A stretch of 64,000 nucleotides of DNA from Telmatactis stephensoni (GCA_029948255.1 JALIZF010001692.1:186001-250000); one strand, 5' to 3'. Counted from the stretch's first letter, positions 1-13,760 are shown. The notes: generated from the sequence alone by a model not told the origin. Numbers and translations: made by a program.

Positions 1-30
1 AGAAACAAACAAACAAACAAACAAACAGAA
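1..30. repeat. (AAAC)n simple repeat
   Basis: Tandem AAAC/CAAA units open the window. It is a plain microsatellite with no coding signal. Confidence 0.9.
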
Positions 31-1294
31 AACCAAGAGCAACAACAACAAAAGAACACTTGAAGCCGAAATGTAAAAGCCATATAAACGACTAGTTGGC
101 TTATCTTTAAATTGCCCCTTCTTCACGAATAGAAAAGCTTTATGGTTTAATATTTTTAAGTGAAGACAACCCAGGAATTATTAGCTCAGAAAACGTATTA
201 CAGCTGATAATTCTTATTAGGTTTCCATTTGCAAAGCATTTTATTGCCAAAATACACTATGGTGAATGGCACTGATGTATTTGCTACTTCACCCAAACGT
301 ATTTGTTGCAACTGAATTAGAAATGAGATTTGGCAAATCCCTGGGTTGATGTCATCTCATTTGCCTCAGTTCCGATTTTCTGATTTCAAAATTAAATCCA
401 AAAGTAGACATACTTTAACCATTCAGTTTTACATTATTTTGTAACGATTATCAACATTTCAATTAAACTAGGTGTTAGGGGCACTTTAAGATAAATATAC
501 CAAAAAACATATTTGATATTTTTCTTGAGATTGAAAATATGTTTGGACTTATTGAACACTTTCCATTGTGTCTAGACCAAAAACCACAGGCCCAGAATAC
601 TTTCGTAGCCCTTACAGATGTGCCTGTCACATATGACGTCAAAGTGACACTTCCTTGTTTAAATTAGCATCTCGTACTTTTATAGGAATATCACTAGCTA
701 TATATCGCTTTCGTAATTTAGTATTATGAAGGCATTGAAGTGACGTAAGGATCATTATTTGTCTTCTTGAAAGCCAAGAAGAGCAATGGAAGCGCATTTT
801 CTGCGCGCGGGTCTTTGGTAACTGGCTTAGTTTAGTAGGCTTCAGTATATGTAGAAGATTATAAGCGAAAGTAATTTTGGGTCCTCCATCAGCTAGTAAA
901 GACACTTTTCCTCAACCCTTCGGTGTCCGTCTTTGAGGGTTCCACTGTTGTACAAGAAACAAATATGTTACGACTTTAACCGGACATCTCTTGGTTGCTG
1001 TGATACCCAAGCAAGGCGAAAAAAATATAAAAATCTTGTCATATATTTGCCTTTATTCGCCTCATCATGTAAATTAGCAAAACGATTACATGTTATCATT
1101 GTCAGTTTTCTTTTCCTTTTGCATTATTTAGCTTTTTTGATTACATGTCAATAAATAGCCCCACCCTCCCCTTACTTGTCACATTTGTTGACATAACACG
1201 CCCGAGTAGTCTGGTACCTAGTGTTCCACCTTTGGTTCACTGAGAGAAAGAACTTTGCAGTTTGGTAAAATTGTGCTCGACTCTGCAGCCAAAA
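31..1294. other. 5' flank of the glycogen phosphorylase gene, no gene seen
   Basis: AT-rich sequence. The short open frames here (for example 639-905 and 933-1154) show no domain, no splice-compatible continuation and no similarity I recognise. It presumably contains the promoter and 5' UTR of the + strand gene that starts near 1295, but no TATA box or CpG-rich block is obvious. Confidence 0.5.
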
Positions 1295-4200
1295 ATGGGC
1301 GAAAAAACCACCAACGGATGCAGAGAAGAGACGACAGATCTCCATGAGGAAATTGCCGGTGATTGAAGGCGTAAATGACATCAAAGAAGCGTTCAACCGG
1401 CACCTCCATTACTCGCTCGTGAAGGATAGAAATGTGGCTACCAGGAGAGACTATTACCTTGCTTTGGCACATACAGTAAAAGATCATCTGGTTGGCAAAT
1501 GGATACGAACTCAACAGACCTACTACGAGAAGGACCCAAAGGTACTGCTACTTTTGTTGCCTTTGCATTATTTCGCAGTTTAACTTAATTTGTGAACGGC
1601 AGACAAGAAGGAACGGAAAATCTAGGCTTCAACTGTTAAGTTTCGGTTTAACCTTTCCTGGGACAGAACCCCCATCAAAGACACCATCTCTCAAAATAGC
1701 TCTTTTAGAATTTTCTGTTTAGCTCTTTCAACCTTCTTCACTCGCAGTAGTCGAGGTTTTAGCTGAAGCAAAAGCACAAAATTCAGATGACATACATAGA
1801 ATATTTTAAGGTGATATGCAGGTTCGTTATTGACTTAGTTGACTGTGTATTTTTAACAACAATAGAGGAAATCTTTACTAGAATTCGAGTGTGCAAAGCT
1901 GCACGTTTGTAGCTTAATTATTAACAATGTTTTAGCACCAGTCCTTTTTATTGACGTTAACTGGTTTTGTCTTGAGAACAATTATTATGCATTTTTCAAA
2001 CGTACAATATCTAAATATTACTTGAAAGGAAGCAATATGCTCATGAATACATGTATGTAAACTAATTTGCTTTCATTTCTTTCATATTTTCCTTTTCCTT
2101 TTTTGTAGTTAATAGTTACTTTATTTTGATAGATTTGTTGTCAAAATACTTTTTATCTGCATTTTAAAGTAGAAGCAGCTGTCCGTGAAAAGATTTTTTA
2201 TTTTGATAAGATTCTGATATTCAGAATTTCTGCCTCTCTTAATGATAATTGCTTTTTATTATAATTGTTTTTTGTTCTGAGACCCTCAAAACTTACCAGA
2301 AGGCAAGATACCATTTCACAAGAGTTCTGTCTCTTACATTTAGAAACAAAATTATTCAACATATTTGAAAGCTTGAAAACTGAAGGGCAAAGGGCACTGA
2401 AGTATGTTTGCTGTTCATATTTGCTCTCTGTCGGCAACTGTGTATTTAAAGTGTCCAGAATTCTGACAGCCTGGAATCTGAAGTGAATTATATGCAAGAA
2501 TTCAATGTCAGCTTTCATGATAGTTTTGAAATTTGAAGACAACTCTCTTATCAATTTATTTGGAGGACAAAACAAGAATGTTCTGTATGAGAAATGTTTA
2601 TAATTCTTATAAGAGTAAATAACTTACTAGCTATTTGATCCTGCAATGTCTCATTGGAACGAGACAGTTGAATACTACCAAATATACAACAGCTTTCCTG
2701 CTTTCTGATTGGCTGTATTTTCTATGGTGTGGGATAAAAAGAGGTATCCATGGTGTTTGTACTGTAGTTTTTTAATTTATTGTTTACTTTACCATTATTT
2801 TGATTGACTAGCGTGTATATTACCTGTCGTTGGAATACTACATGGGGCGTGCCCTTAGCAATACTATGATTAACCTGGGTATACAAGGAGAATGTGATGA
2901 AGCCCTTTATCAGGTGAGAATATGAAACACAAAAATTTATTTCTGATCAAATTCTAAATTTATTGTGAACAACACAATGTAATTGGATTAACTATATATA
3001 CATGGTTTCAACTGGCATTTTTTCTGGATTTGATGGAGGCTAATCGCTGTTGGTTGAAACCATAGAGTTAATCCAATCATACTTTTTATTCACCATTTAA
3101 TTATTATTATTTTCCAAAGAATGTGTAATATTTGTAAAAAGCAGATCTGACTAGAAGTTTTATTTCATAAGATTTTCTAGGTTTATGAATGACTGTGCTT
3201 TGTATACTGCCAATGAAGGCAGGTACAATTGGCATAATGTATGATAAGCCAATGACTATCATGAGTAATTGAACCAATGACTAGCCTCCTTAGAATATCA
3301 AGCAGTGTGAACCAATCAGAATCAATTTATTTCTAATCAAATTTGATTGATCTAATCAAAGACTGCTTACTCTATTTTTGCATGGACATCATCATCCATA
3401 TTAATTATTATCAGCCTGACTTTGATACACCTGTACTTTGTGGCAATGAATAGCAACAAAGACTCAAAAATTTAAGTAGTTTTTAACATGAATGGTTTTT
3501 TTTTTCATGTTCAAATCAGATGGGTCTAGAGATGGAAGAGTTAGAGGAGCTAGAAGAAGATGCTGGGTTAGGTAATGGTGGACTTGGTAGGCTTGCAGCA
3601 TGTTTCCTGGACTCTATGGCAACAATAGGCTATGCCGCATATGGTTATGGTATTAGGTACGACTATGGAATCTTTAAACAAGGCATAGATGAGAGGGGAA
3701 ATCAGGTAAGAGAAATTTAATACTGATATTAATAATACATTATAATGCTGATAATATGTGTACATTGTAATTTGTATGGGGCTTTGCTTGTATGGACTTA
3801 GAGTCTTTTAAATAAAAATAAAATAGCCAACACTAATAGAGTAGATTTCTTATGACTGTGAAAACAGCACTGCACGATCATGACATGGTTATGGCGGGAA
3901 TTCAGTATGGATTTATAGACAACACTACACTGACATAGACATGGCACAGCACGGCACAGCACAGTCCATTTCACAGCTATATGAAAACTGCTCTAAAAGG
4001 TATTCAACTTAGAGCAGATTTTGTATGACTGTTAAACAGACCTCGCCTTGCCATGTCTGTGTCAGTACCATGTTGTCTATAAATTAAAGCATTTGAAATC
4101 CCTGCCTTAACCGTGCCGTGACCGTGCGTACTGTTTTCACAGTCATACAAAATCTACTCTATATGTTACTTAATTCTCACAGGTTGAACACCCTGATGAC

Positions 4201-7200
4201 TGGCTTAAGTTTGGCAATCCATGGGAAAAGGCACGCCCCGAGTACATGATACCTGTTAGTTTCTATGGCCATGTGGAACAGGGAAAAGATGGAAAGCAAA
4301 AGTGGGAAAAGACACGAACTGTGTATGCCATGCCGTATGACCAACCAATCCCTGGATATGGCAACAACACCTGTAACACCATGAGGCTCTGGTCTTGTAA
4401 ATCATCCAAGGATTTTGATCTTTCCTATTGTAAGTACATGGTTACTACTGGTAACCTGTCCTAATCTTTCGAGAACTTCCAGAATGAACACATGAATTCA
4501 GAGGTGCAAGTCAATCCAAATAATTATAAATTATTACAAATTGGTGCCATACACATATAATGAAATTGGTTGACCGGCACGTACAGTGTATATTCAATTA
4601 AAATACTAATTAATAATTCATAAGGCAAACACAATGAAAATCACAACCGTGACAAGTGTTTTAGTATAGTATAAAGAACGAGAGAGAGTGTTTTATCGGA
4701 TATAAAGATCCGAGCTGTAGGCGAGGATCTTTATACCGATAAAACACTCTCTCGAGTTCTTTATACAGCTTAAAAAACTCCAACATATATTAGAGTTGTT
4801 CTCTAAAAGAAAATCAAAAATATCTTCATTTATCTTGGAGAAAATCGAGGTTAAAGTTGATGTAAATTAGGCCGAATCTTTATCAGATATAAAGACACTC
4901 GTCACGGTGGCGATTTTCATTGTGTTTGCCTTATGAATTATTAATGAGTTTTTTAATATCTCATAAAGATTCGTCCTAATTTACATCAACTTTAACCTCG
5001 ATTTTCTCTAAGATAAATAAAGATATTTTTGATTTTCTTTCTGGGAACAACTCAAATATGTGTTGGAGTATTTTAAGTCATTTACAACATTCGCGTCCAT
5101 GTTGTATCGGCTATACAATCACTCGCCTTCGGCTCGTGATTGTATATGCCGATACAACACGGCCGCTCATGTTGTAAACGTCACATGTAGCTTGAGAAGC
5201 CTTGTTGTTTGGGTTCCCTGTGTAGTGATTTAGACAGGTAACCCAACAAGCACCCTACTTACCAAGGTCTTTTTATTGACATTGTATGTTTTAGTCAATG
5301 ATGGTGACTACATCAAAGCTGTGTGTGACAGGAACACTGCAGAGAATATCTCAAGAGTTTTGTATCCAAATGATAATGTAAGTTCCTGCAGAGCAAGGTT
5401 AAGGGGAAAGAGACTTTGAAAATTGAATTCTTAGGTATATAATGATGGGTATAGATTTAAGTTTTTATATTTAACAACTGTTTTTATACATGTGTGCAAA
5501 AACAGCACAGTCACAACACTGCACGTTGGCGACAGAGATTTTGAATGTTTATATAGACATCACAGCATTAAAACAATGCCATAGCTTGGGACAGTCTGAA
5601 ATATCTCAGTCTAAAATTCTGTTTATCCTTACTAGTTTTTTGAAGGTAAAGAACTGCGACTCAAGCAAGAGTACTTCATGGTGTCTGCTACTTTGCAAGA
5701 CATTGTTAGACGTTACAAAGCATCAAAATATGGTGATAGGTCTGTAACTAGACAGGACTTCAGAGACTTTGCAGACAAGGTAAAGAATAGTAGAATGTAA
5801 TGGACAGATACACCTTAGTAGCAAGATTACATGTCTTTAGGTTACAATTTGCTTACTGATGTGTAATTCCTTCTTCATATGTTTTTCAGATTGCAATACA
5901 ACTGAATGATACTCATCCTTCATTAGCTATTCCTGAATTGATGAGAATATTTGTTGACATTGAGGGAATGCAATGGGACAAGGTACTTGTAATTTCAAAA
6001 TTATCACTTCCTTTCTTCCTTCCTTCTCTCTTCTTTCCTCATTCCCTCCTTCCCTCTCTCCCTCCCTCCCTTCCTCCCTCCCTCCCTCCCTCCCTTCTCC
6101 CTCCTGAGAATATTTGTTGACATTGAGGGAATGCAATGGGACAAGGTACTTGTACTTTCAAAATTATCACTTCCTTTCTTCCTTCCTTCTCCTTTCTTCC
6201 TCCTTCCCTCCTTCCCTCTCTCTCCCTCCTTCCCTCCCTTCCTTCCTCCTTCCCTCCTTCCCTCCCTCCCTCCCTCCCTTCCTTCCTTCCTTCCTCTCTC
6301 CCTCCCTCCCTCCCTCCCTCCTTTCTCATTGTCTTTCTTTCTTCCTTCTCTTTTGTTTTTTTCCCACTGACACCTAGAAGATGATTAACAACTCTGTGGT
6401 ATATCAAATTTACTTTACCTAAAATACCATGAAATTGTTTGTCTACAGGCGTGGAAAATCTGTGTTGACACATTTGGATATACAAACCACACTCTACTAC
6501 CAGAAGCTCTAGAGAGATGGCCAGTTAGCATGCTGGAATACATTCTACCAAGACATTTGACCATTATTTATGAAATCAATGCCCAACACTTGAAGGTAAC
6601 TGCCATGGTCTATTATGTATAACATAGACTTGTACACATTGTTTATATTAGTTGAATATACAGCATTGAGTCTAACGTCAAGCTATATTTATACGTCCAC
6701 AACATGTCTAATCCACATAAATCCAGAAGTACATCCTTTTTCCTCTGTTTTCACAACCCAGACTGATTGAAGTAGCTTTCCAGTAGGTAAAAGAGAACTG
6801 TTGGTTTGATGTGTACAGGATAGTGGCCTAATCATAGCAAAAAAGATGCATTTATGAATTGTTCTGGATTAGTGTGGACAGATAGCTTCAGTTTCAGCAT
6901 TGCCTGTCTTTCCTCTCTTGTAACAAAGAAAGAAAGTTTGTAGCCTGCATAGCAGGCATTTTGGGGTGACGGACTGGGAAGAGGGGGAGAGAGGGATGGG
7001 AGGGGAGGGAAGGGAACTGATTACACAGGATTGCCTGCCACGTCAGCTATGGGAACATTTTCTTGTATATTTATAGGTAGTACTGGAGAAGTGGCCTGGA
7101 GATGTTGAGCGCATGAGACGAATGTCACTGGTTGAAGAAACTCCTGAGAAGAAAATCAACATGGCATTTTTATCTATTGTTGGCTCACATGCCGTCAATG

Positions 7201-10200
7201 GTGTAGCTGCACTGCATTCTGAACTGCTTAAAGCTGGCATGTAAGTATATCAAGGCTTTATTATACTTAGTGGTTAGTGTATTATACTTATTGGTTGATT
7301 ATCATGGGTAAATTAGCTTCATGAGAAATTGCATAAAGGTCTGCATGGGTGTGGCTTTTTCTTGTCTGTCTGATCTATCACCTTGTGTTTTATAGCATAT
7401 AAACTAAAATTCAAAGACATTTGAAATGTTCAAAATGTCACAGGTTCAAGGATTTCTATGAAATGACTCCAGAAAAGTTCCAAAATAAGACCAATGGTGT
7501 GACACCACGTCGCTGGCTGCCTGATGTGCAATCCAGGTCTATCTGATCTGATTTGTGAGGTAGGAATATTTGAATTGTCAGTGAGCTCTCAATAGACCTA
7601 GTTTTCCCAATTCAGTGTGACAAACCTCTAGAGGATTCATTTTCTTTTGTTTTTACTCATCCTTCAAAAAATTTGTGAGTGTCCCAAAGGAATAACGATG
7701 ATAATTGGACGAGTTTCAAAACAAAAACAGATCATTCCTCGAAGGTTTGTCATGCTGAATTGGGAAAACTATTGTCACATGATGGATTAGGTCCATTGCT
7801 GTGATTATAATGTGTGAGACTTGTGTAAAAGTATAAGATGTAATCTACTTATTCAAGTACATTGTTCATCCCAACAGAAAATAGGAGAAGGCTGGATAAC
7901 AGACTTGTCACAGCTTACCAAGCTTACTTCATTTGTCAATGATAAGACGTTCTTACATGCATTTACAAGATCTAAACAGGTAAACTACAGATTGGTGAAC
8001 TCTTGTCCAAAACTCAACCATGCTCTTGCACCTTTGTGTTGGTTTCCTTCATAATGCATGCGCATGCAAGTTCTTGACTCTGTGTTGCCAAGTGAACAGG
8101 CTAAAGCAATGTCCAGGGTCTAGACTATCTTTAATAAATTATCCACAGAAGTTACATACAGAGAGCCAGGGTAGATTGCCAATAGCTAGGACAGAGCTCA
8201 CGTATGGAGAGGCAGCGTAGAGGATGCAGATTCTGCCCTTGGAACAACATTCTGGTCCCAGAGCTTCTAATTTTTAATAATAACTTATAAAATAATATTG
8301 TATTGTTTTTACTTCTTTTGTAGGAGAACAAGCACCGTCTCGCAGCTCACATCAAGAATGAGTTTAGCATTGATGTCAATGTTGATTCCATTTTTGATAT
8401 TCAAGTCAAGAGGATCCATGAATATAAGCGGCAACTAATGACATGTCTGCACGTAATTGTGCTTTACAATCGTAAGTGTATCTTACTTGTCTTAGAGTTT
8501 TGATTGGATAAGGCATCATTATTGACCAATCAAAACACAGATACATGGCGTATGGTACCGTCCTTCACATTTTGTTGTATTTTTAACAGGTTTGAAGGCT
8601 GACCCTAACAGGAGGTTTGTCCCTCGCACTGTTATGATTGGAGGAAAGGTATTTTGAATTCTGTCAAGGTTTTCATATAGTGGTGGACTCCCGGTGGGGT
8701 TCTTCGGGGTCAAAACGCTAGGGATGATCGTTGGAAACCTCCAAAACATACCCTAAAAAATACCCAAATGCCAAAATTTTCGACCCTAAAAAATACCTAA
8801 CAGTTCAAAAATACCCCTAAAAAATACCAACAAATCAAACAAAAAGTGTTCAAATAAAAAGGCAGTAAGTAAAAAAAATCGTCTCATTTATTTTGTACCC
8901 CTAAAAAATACCATCTTTTCTGAAAAACCTTGGATTTTCTCTGACGACCCCTAAAAAATACCAAATCGGCGATTTCAACCCCTAAAAAATATGACGATCA
9001 TCCCTAGCACACCAATATAGGGAGTACCCTCCCCCCCTCCCCCCCCCCCCCCGGGTGGACTTTGAAAGGCTGAATTGTACACTTTGAGGAAGATATACAT
9101 TGACTTCATGATTTAATGGGCATTTGACAAAAAAAGGAGTGATACAATTAGAGAAAGCACATTTCAGTAATAGAGATGATTGTGATGTCAGTCTGTGCCT
9201 TTAATGTACTAGGAGAGATCCCAGTGGGTGTGGTCTACCCCTATAAACTATAAGGGCTGCACTTAAATTGGAGTCTTTAAGCAGTTTTGTTGTCTGGTTC
9301 CTGTGGTTAAAGCATGTAATTTAGCCAAATCAAATGTTAGTCATTTGATATTCCAGGCAGCTCCAGGATACTACATGGCTAAACTAATTATAAAACTGAT
9401 CAACAGTGTAGCAAGAGGTAACTATGTATGGCACATGTTGTTATTAGAAACATTTTTTAGATATGCAGGGGGGTGAGTGATGATAGGATCATTTAAGTAC
9501 TGTAGGACATAGTATTTCATGTGAAATTAGCTCAATCCGTACGTTATTTTTGTAGTTCAGTTTTCAACTGAAAACTGTTGTCTCTGTTTTTCTCTTTAAG
9601 TGGTCAACAATGACCCAATCATTGGTGACAAGCTGAAGTTAGTGTTTTTGGAGAACTACAGAGTCTCATTTGCTGAAAAAGGTAGAAATTAATACATAAC
9701 TGTTCAGCTCTTTGTCATTATCATACTAGGTTTTGTCACAAAAAGTGTATTTTAACTTTTTTTTCCTTTCTTTTTTTTTCCAGTTATTCCAGCTGCAGAT
9801 CTTTCAGAGCAGGTATGTCACTGATAGCTTTTATGCATAATCATATTTTTCCCCCTCAATCTAAATGTCAATCTGAACAATGTCATATCTAGATCTCTCT
9901 TGCTGGGACGGAAGCATCAGGAACTGGTAACATGAAGTTCATGGTAAGATACACTGTGTATTCCTTCACTTTTCACTTTTTCCTTCCTTCTATTGACCTG
10001 CTTTCTTTTTTTATTTTTCTATCCATCTCTTTTCATTTCCCTTCTTCTTTCCCTTTTATTCTCCCTTTGTATTTTCTTTTGTTCTTTTATATAATCTGTA
10101 TTTCATTGGAATGCCAATAAATTCTTGATCATAAGTGAAGTTGGAAACACTACAATAGATGTACAGTATACCATGACTCATATAGCTCACTTTTACCTGA

Positions 10201-12150
10201 AATTGTATGAGTGCCATAATTTATTGAAGTAAAATAATTACATGTAATCTCATCACCCTCAAGACCAATTAATGTGCAGAGAGGGTGTCATTGGATCAAA
10301 GAGTGGTTGTGGTGGAAAATAGAGATAGCCATTGTAGAGTGGTGGCTGTTAGAGATTTGACTTAATGGTTACCCCATATCCAAAGTGACACTCCCATGTC
10401 TTCACTGACTGATTTTTACTAATTGAATATTTAGATGAATGGAGCTCTAACAATAGGAACTTTGGATGGTGCAAATGTAGAAATGTGTGAAGAAATGGGA
10501 AAAGAAAACATGTTCATCTTTGGTATGACAGTAGAAGAGGTGGAGAAACGTAGAAAAGCAGGGTAAGGCTACAGCACATTTTACTAAATAGATATCAAGT
10601 ACAGAGTCGGAAATAGTGACAGTTTAAAAAAAATATTTGCTGTGAATTCTCAATGTTAAATATATCTGGTTTTTGTTGTTGTTTTTTCCCTTCCTTTTTT
10701 TTTACAACAAACAATTTTTTTAATGTAAAACTTTAAAAATTGTCCTTGTCTTAAATGCTTTCCAAGCGAGTTATGCCATTCTGGAAACAAGACTGCTGGT
10801 TGATTACAATAATTTATTGCTGCATCAATATTTATAAATCAGTGCGCTAAACTTTTCATTTTTGTTGCTGTTATTTTTGCAGGTACAATCCCAAAGAATT
10901 CTATGATCGTAATCCTGAGCTTAAAAAGGCATTGGATCAAATCCGTGACAACTACTTCTCTCCTAGAGAACCTGGTGTATTTCAGGATATTTATAACTCT
11001 ATGCTTCATCATGATAGGTTAGTACCAACCACTTATCGGACCACTTCCTGGTATATACATGTTCACATGCATCTCATCCTCAGATTGTACAAAGATTGTA
11101 AAATGCCCAGGGCAGGCAGTACTTGATTGTGTGTGTGGGATATGCTTTAATTTGGGACTGTGAAACTATTAATTGCCCAGCTGTATTCTAGACAAAAGTA
11201 CTTGATTTGCTGTACTGTAACCCAGACACTTTTATACTGCTATAAAAACCTTGATACCCTTCACAGTATACATATCCATATTATTACCATAGCTGCATTA
11301 AACTTCCTCTGAAATATCATGCGATTGCTTTTTAAGTTAAAAGCCAAATGAATAATATATCATTTATTTAACTTCATTGACTTTTTTCAGGTTTTTATTG
11401 ATGGCAGATTTTGACGATTATCTCAAATCCCAAGAGAGAGTCAGCGAGACTTTCATGGTAAGACAAGTATTTCCAGCTTACTATAACACTCTACTCGATC
11501 ACATATTGTAAAGTGTAGTGAGCATGCTGCAGACATAAGCTACATATTTTCCATAAAGAGGGGACTATTACAAAAATTGGTCAAAATTGAAAATGAATGA
11601 AACTTGTTAAAAAATTATCTCAGTCTGTGATCCAAATAATCACAAAGCAACATATTTTATTTATATTCAAAAGGGACAGATCAAAATAATTATCAAGTAT
11701 ATTAATAATCTATTAAATGCAAAATAATATTCTTCATAGGCATTGATATTCATCACCGAGTTACTTCCACCAGTAGTATAAATTAATTTCCAATTTTGAA
11801 CCATTTTTCAATATTCGTAAGTCCCCCTATAAAATTAATTTTGGAATTGGTCTTATGATGACAAGATCTGAATTTGCTCTTATTACAAATTTGGTTTATG
11901 ATGTTCCTATTTTCTTCTCAGAGATTTTCATTGGAAGTTTGTTAAGGCCTATATGGTACCAAATTTGTCGCTTATATTTGAATTATTCTCATTTCTTCAG
12001 AATCCTAAGCAGTGGTATACAATGGCAGTCATGAATGTAGCCAAGTCAGGAAAATTCTCCTCTGATCGTACCATAAGACAGTATGCTGAAGAAATATGGA
12101 ATGCCAAGGCTGTAGACCCATCAGAATTCAAGCCTGTCTCCATTAAGTAA
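1295..12150 (+). CDS. PYG: Glycogen phosphorylase, 21 coding exons
   Basis: Cytosolic PLP enzyme releasing glucose-1-phosphate from glycogen. Exons: 1295-1541, 2812-2913, 3520-3705, 4183-4429, 5295-5377, 5636-5779, 5890-5982, 6449-6595, 7077-7240, 7444-7559, 7878-7979, 8324-8471, 8590-8648, 9357-9417, 9601-9681, 9784-9812, 9893-9943, 10435-10562, 10883-11017, 11391-11457, 12001-12150. Visible landmarks: the N-terminal regulatory serine context [25 protein letters not shown], the QLNDTHP loop, [19 protein letters not shown], and the PLP-lysine motif [13 protein letters not shown] in exon 17. Total length, 845 aa, matches the family (842-847). As written the frame breaks twice: an extra A in the A-run at 1302-1307 just after the ATG, and an extra C at 7520-7521, after which exon 10 hits a stop. 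Without these two bases all exons join in frame. The next ATG (1344) lies just after the regulatory serine codon (1341-1343), so starting there would lose it. The bases may be assembly errors or real; everything else argues for a live gene. Confidence 0.96.
3836..4162. repeat. Foldback/MITE-like element in PYG intron 3
   Basis: The left end (tagagtagatttcttatgac) and right end (gtcatacaaaatctactcta) are inverted copies. The phrase 'ctgtgaaaacag' and its complement lie just inside. Related ends occur at 13022-13165 and 62322-62475, so this is a dispersed family. There is no transposase frame; it is non-autonomous. Confidence 0.75.
4608..5080. repeat. Compound foldback element in PYG intron 4
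   Basis: Two nested inverted repeats. The inner one is a hairpin around 4672-4766 (tataaagaacgagagagagt and its complement). Outer arms include 'aattcataaggcaaacacaatg' near 4615 with its complement near 4918-4940. A further arm at 4780-4890 is repeated inverted at 4962-5075. Near-identical sequence recurs at 25985-26545 in PAF1 intron 1. Confidence 0.75.
5088..5187. repeat. Palindrome with hairpin in PYG intron 4
   Basis: Arms 'tttacaacattcgcgtccatg' and 'catgttgtaaacg' surround a second stem, 'gttgtatcggctatacaatcac', with its complement. It is a short foldback element next to the larger one on its left. Confidence 0.65.
5943..6345 (+). repeat. Duplicated exon-7 end plus CT-rich low-complexity arrays
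   Basis: The last 40 bases of PYG exon 7, its donor and the first intron bases (5943-about 6030) are repeated 163 bp downstream (6106-about 6195) with few changes. Each copy runs into a CCTT/CCCT-rich array. The second copy has an intact donor at 6146 but no acceptor before it, so it is a dead part-exon. Confidence 0.9.
8680..9060. repeat. MITE-like element with 'cccctaaaaaatac' units and a C-run end
   Basis: Inverted ends 'gggatgatcgt' (8719) and 'acgatcatccct' (8993). Internally 'ccctaaaaaatacc' recurs about eight times. The right edge is a C-rich run (9029-9052). Related elements lie at 18767-19078 and 61557-61957. It sits in PYG intron 13. Confidence 0.7.
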
Positions 12151-12585
12151 AACTTTTTCTTGAAACTGAAAGTCAAGGGAACATAGTGAACAAAATAAGA
12201 AATTAGGCAGAATGAAAGATTTGCAAGTCTCACAACAAGACAGTACGGGGTTCATATGACAGCGACTTGAAAGATTGTGCAATTGGAAGATGCCAATCCA
12301 TGTTTGTGGTGTCAGAGTCTTCCTAGAATGTGGTTAACCTATTGGGCCTGTTGTAAACAAATGTCGCCTTGGTTTATCATGACTATAAAAGCAAGAAAAT
12401 GGGGCACAAATTGCTGTATGTTGAATGACTGGTTAACTAGTGTACTGTGGAATAAGCTAACATCCTCCAGTCAATGGCAAAGTGACATTATTTTCTTGTT
12501 TAGGAGAAAAATTATAAACACATCCTAAAAGCCTGAGCTTTATCATGTTGTGAGAGTTGCTGTGTCCGTCAATGTCACTCTCATG

Positions 12586-12768
12586 ACAGGGGCATATCCA
12601 GAATATTTCAAAGGGGGGTCACACTTTCCATTTTCCACCAAAGGGGGGGTCACACTTCCAATTTCTCAATCTTTCTCCAGTCAGATTCTTTTATTTCTAT
12701 CATCTTTTTGTTTTCAAAGGGGGGTCACGGGCACCCTGGGACCCCCCCTTGGATACGCCCCTGCATGA
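12586..12768. repeat. Short element with 'caggggc-tatcca' inverted ends
   Basis: The left end 'caggggcatatccag' and right end 'ttggatacgcccctgca' are inverted. The body has several 'aaggggggtcac' units. A similar 'ctggatccgcccttg' end occurs at about 19775. It is non-autonomous and dispersed. Confidence 0.6.
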
Positions 12769-13021
12769 ATAGAATATAGTTATCTTGTTAGATAGTAATG
12801 TTTGTACTATGATCAACAATATTGTAAATTCAAAGGGTCAAAAACAAATAAAACAACTTAGAAAAGCAGTGACTATCAGAATACATAATTTGTAGTTGAA
12901 ACAAGACAACAGGTTGTCTTGTGTGTGCACGGCAGATTAAATCCATTTTCTAGTGATGGTAAAATGACAAATCTTGGACTGCAATACTGGGAACTGACTG
13001 GGAAATTTGCAAAACTAGAGT

Positions 13022-13165
13022 AAATTTCACATCACTGTGAAAACAGCACTGTTGGGTCACAGCAGGAATTTCATGTTTTATAGACAACGTGGCCTTCACT
13101 GCATGCATGACATGGCCACAGCTCAACATGGTCTGTTTTACACTCATACGAAATCTGTTCTAAGC
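13022..13165. repeat. Short MITE of the 3836-4162 family
   Basis: It begins 'agtaaatttcacatcactgtgaaaacagcac' and ends 'acactcatacgaaatctgttct', matching the terminal inverted repeats of the element in PYG intron 3. Confidence 0.6.
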
Positions 13166-13484
13166 AACAAGTCACAGTCCTTATTCAAGGGGTTGCAGCT
13201 GTCAACAATTCCTTGTGGAGATAGCAAATGAAACGTAACATTGAATTCAAACTAATATTCAGAGTGTTTTTGTACATTATATATGTGCCTTTATTGGATT
13301 TCCCAACCTCCCCAGTATATAGTATTGCTGGTAGCTAGCAAACTCTGTCCTACTGGTTTCAAGGTAGTAGATTCTGGAGTTTTCATGGCAACATTGCAAT
13401 AGTTTGTGTGTGTTGGGGTCCAAGTTTTCCCTCTCATTGAAATTACTGAAATCTACTGGACATTTATTTACACAATCCCACCAA

Positions 13485-13760
13485 CAGTCGCTAGTTCTTG
13501 ATAACTGCGAAGAATATTTTCAGTGTTCAATTTAAGGGTTTGGGGAGGACAATTTTCCAGTTGCACCTGGGCCTGTGTGCCAACATGTTCTTGTCATAGA
13601 CTGGCATGAAGGATCTTCCTGTGGCTGGAACGTTTTGGCACATGGGTCCCGGCACCACAAGTTTTTGATAACTGCGTAGAATATTTTCAGTGCTTCTATT
13701 TTTAGGGTTTGGGGAGGTTATCTTTCTAGTTTTTTATATACTTTAGTCAAGGCGGGTACC
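13485..13760. repeat. Tandem duplication of a ~180-bp segment
   Basis: The phrase 'ttgataactgcgaagaatattttcagtg ... agggtttggggagg' at 13497 recurs at 13665 with small changes. The following sequence to about 13890 ends in 'ccaataaagttgtgag', which looks like a transcript 3' end, possibly from a retroelement. No coding frame is attached. Confidence 0.5.

Noticed and set aside
5927..6485. Pro/Ser/Phe-rich and Gly/Arg/Glu-rich ORFs on both strands
   Set aside because: CT-rich low-complexity arrays in PYG intron 7 stay open in several frames; no domain.
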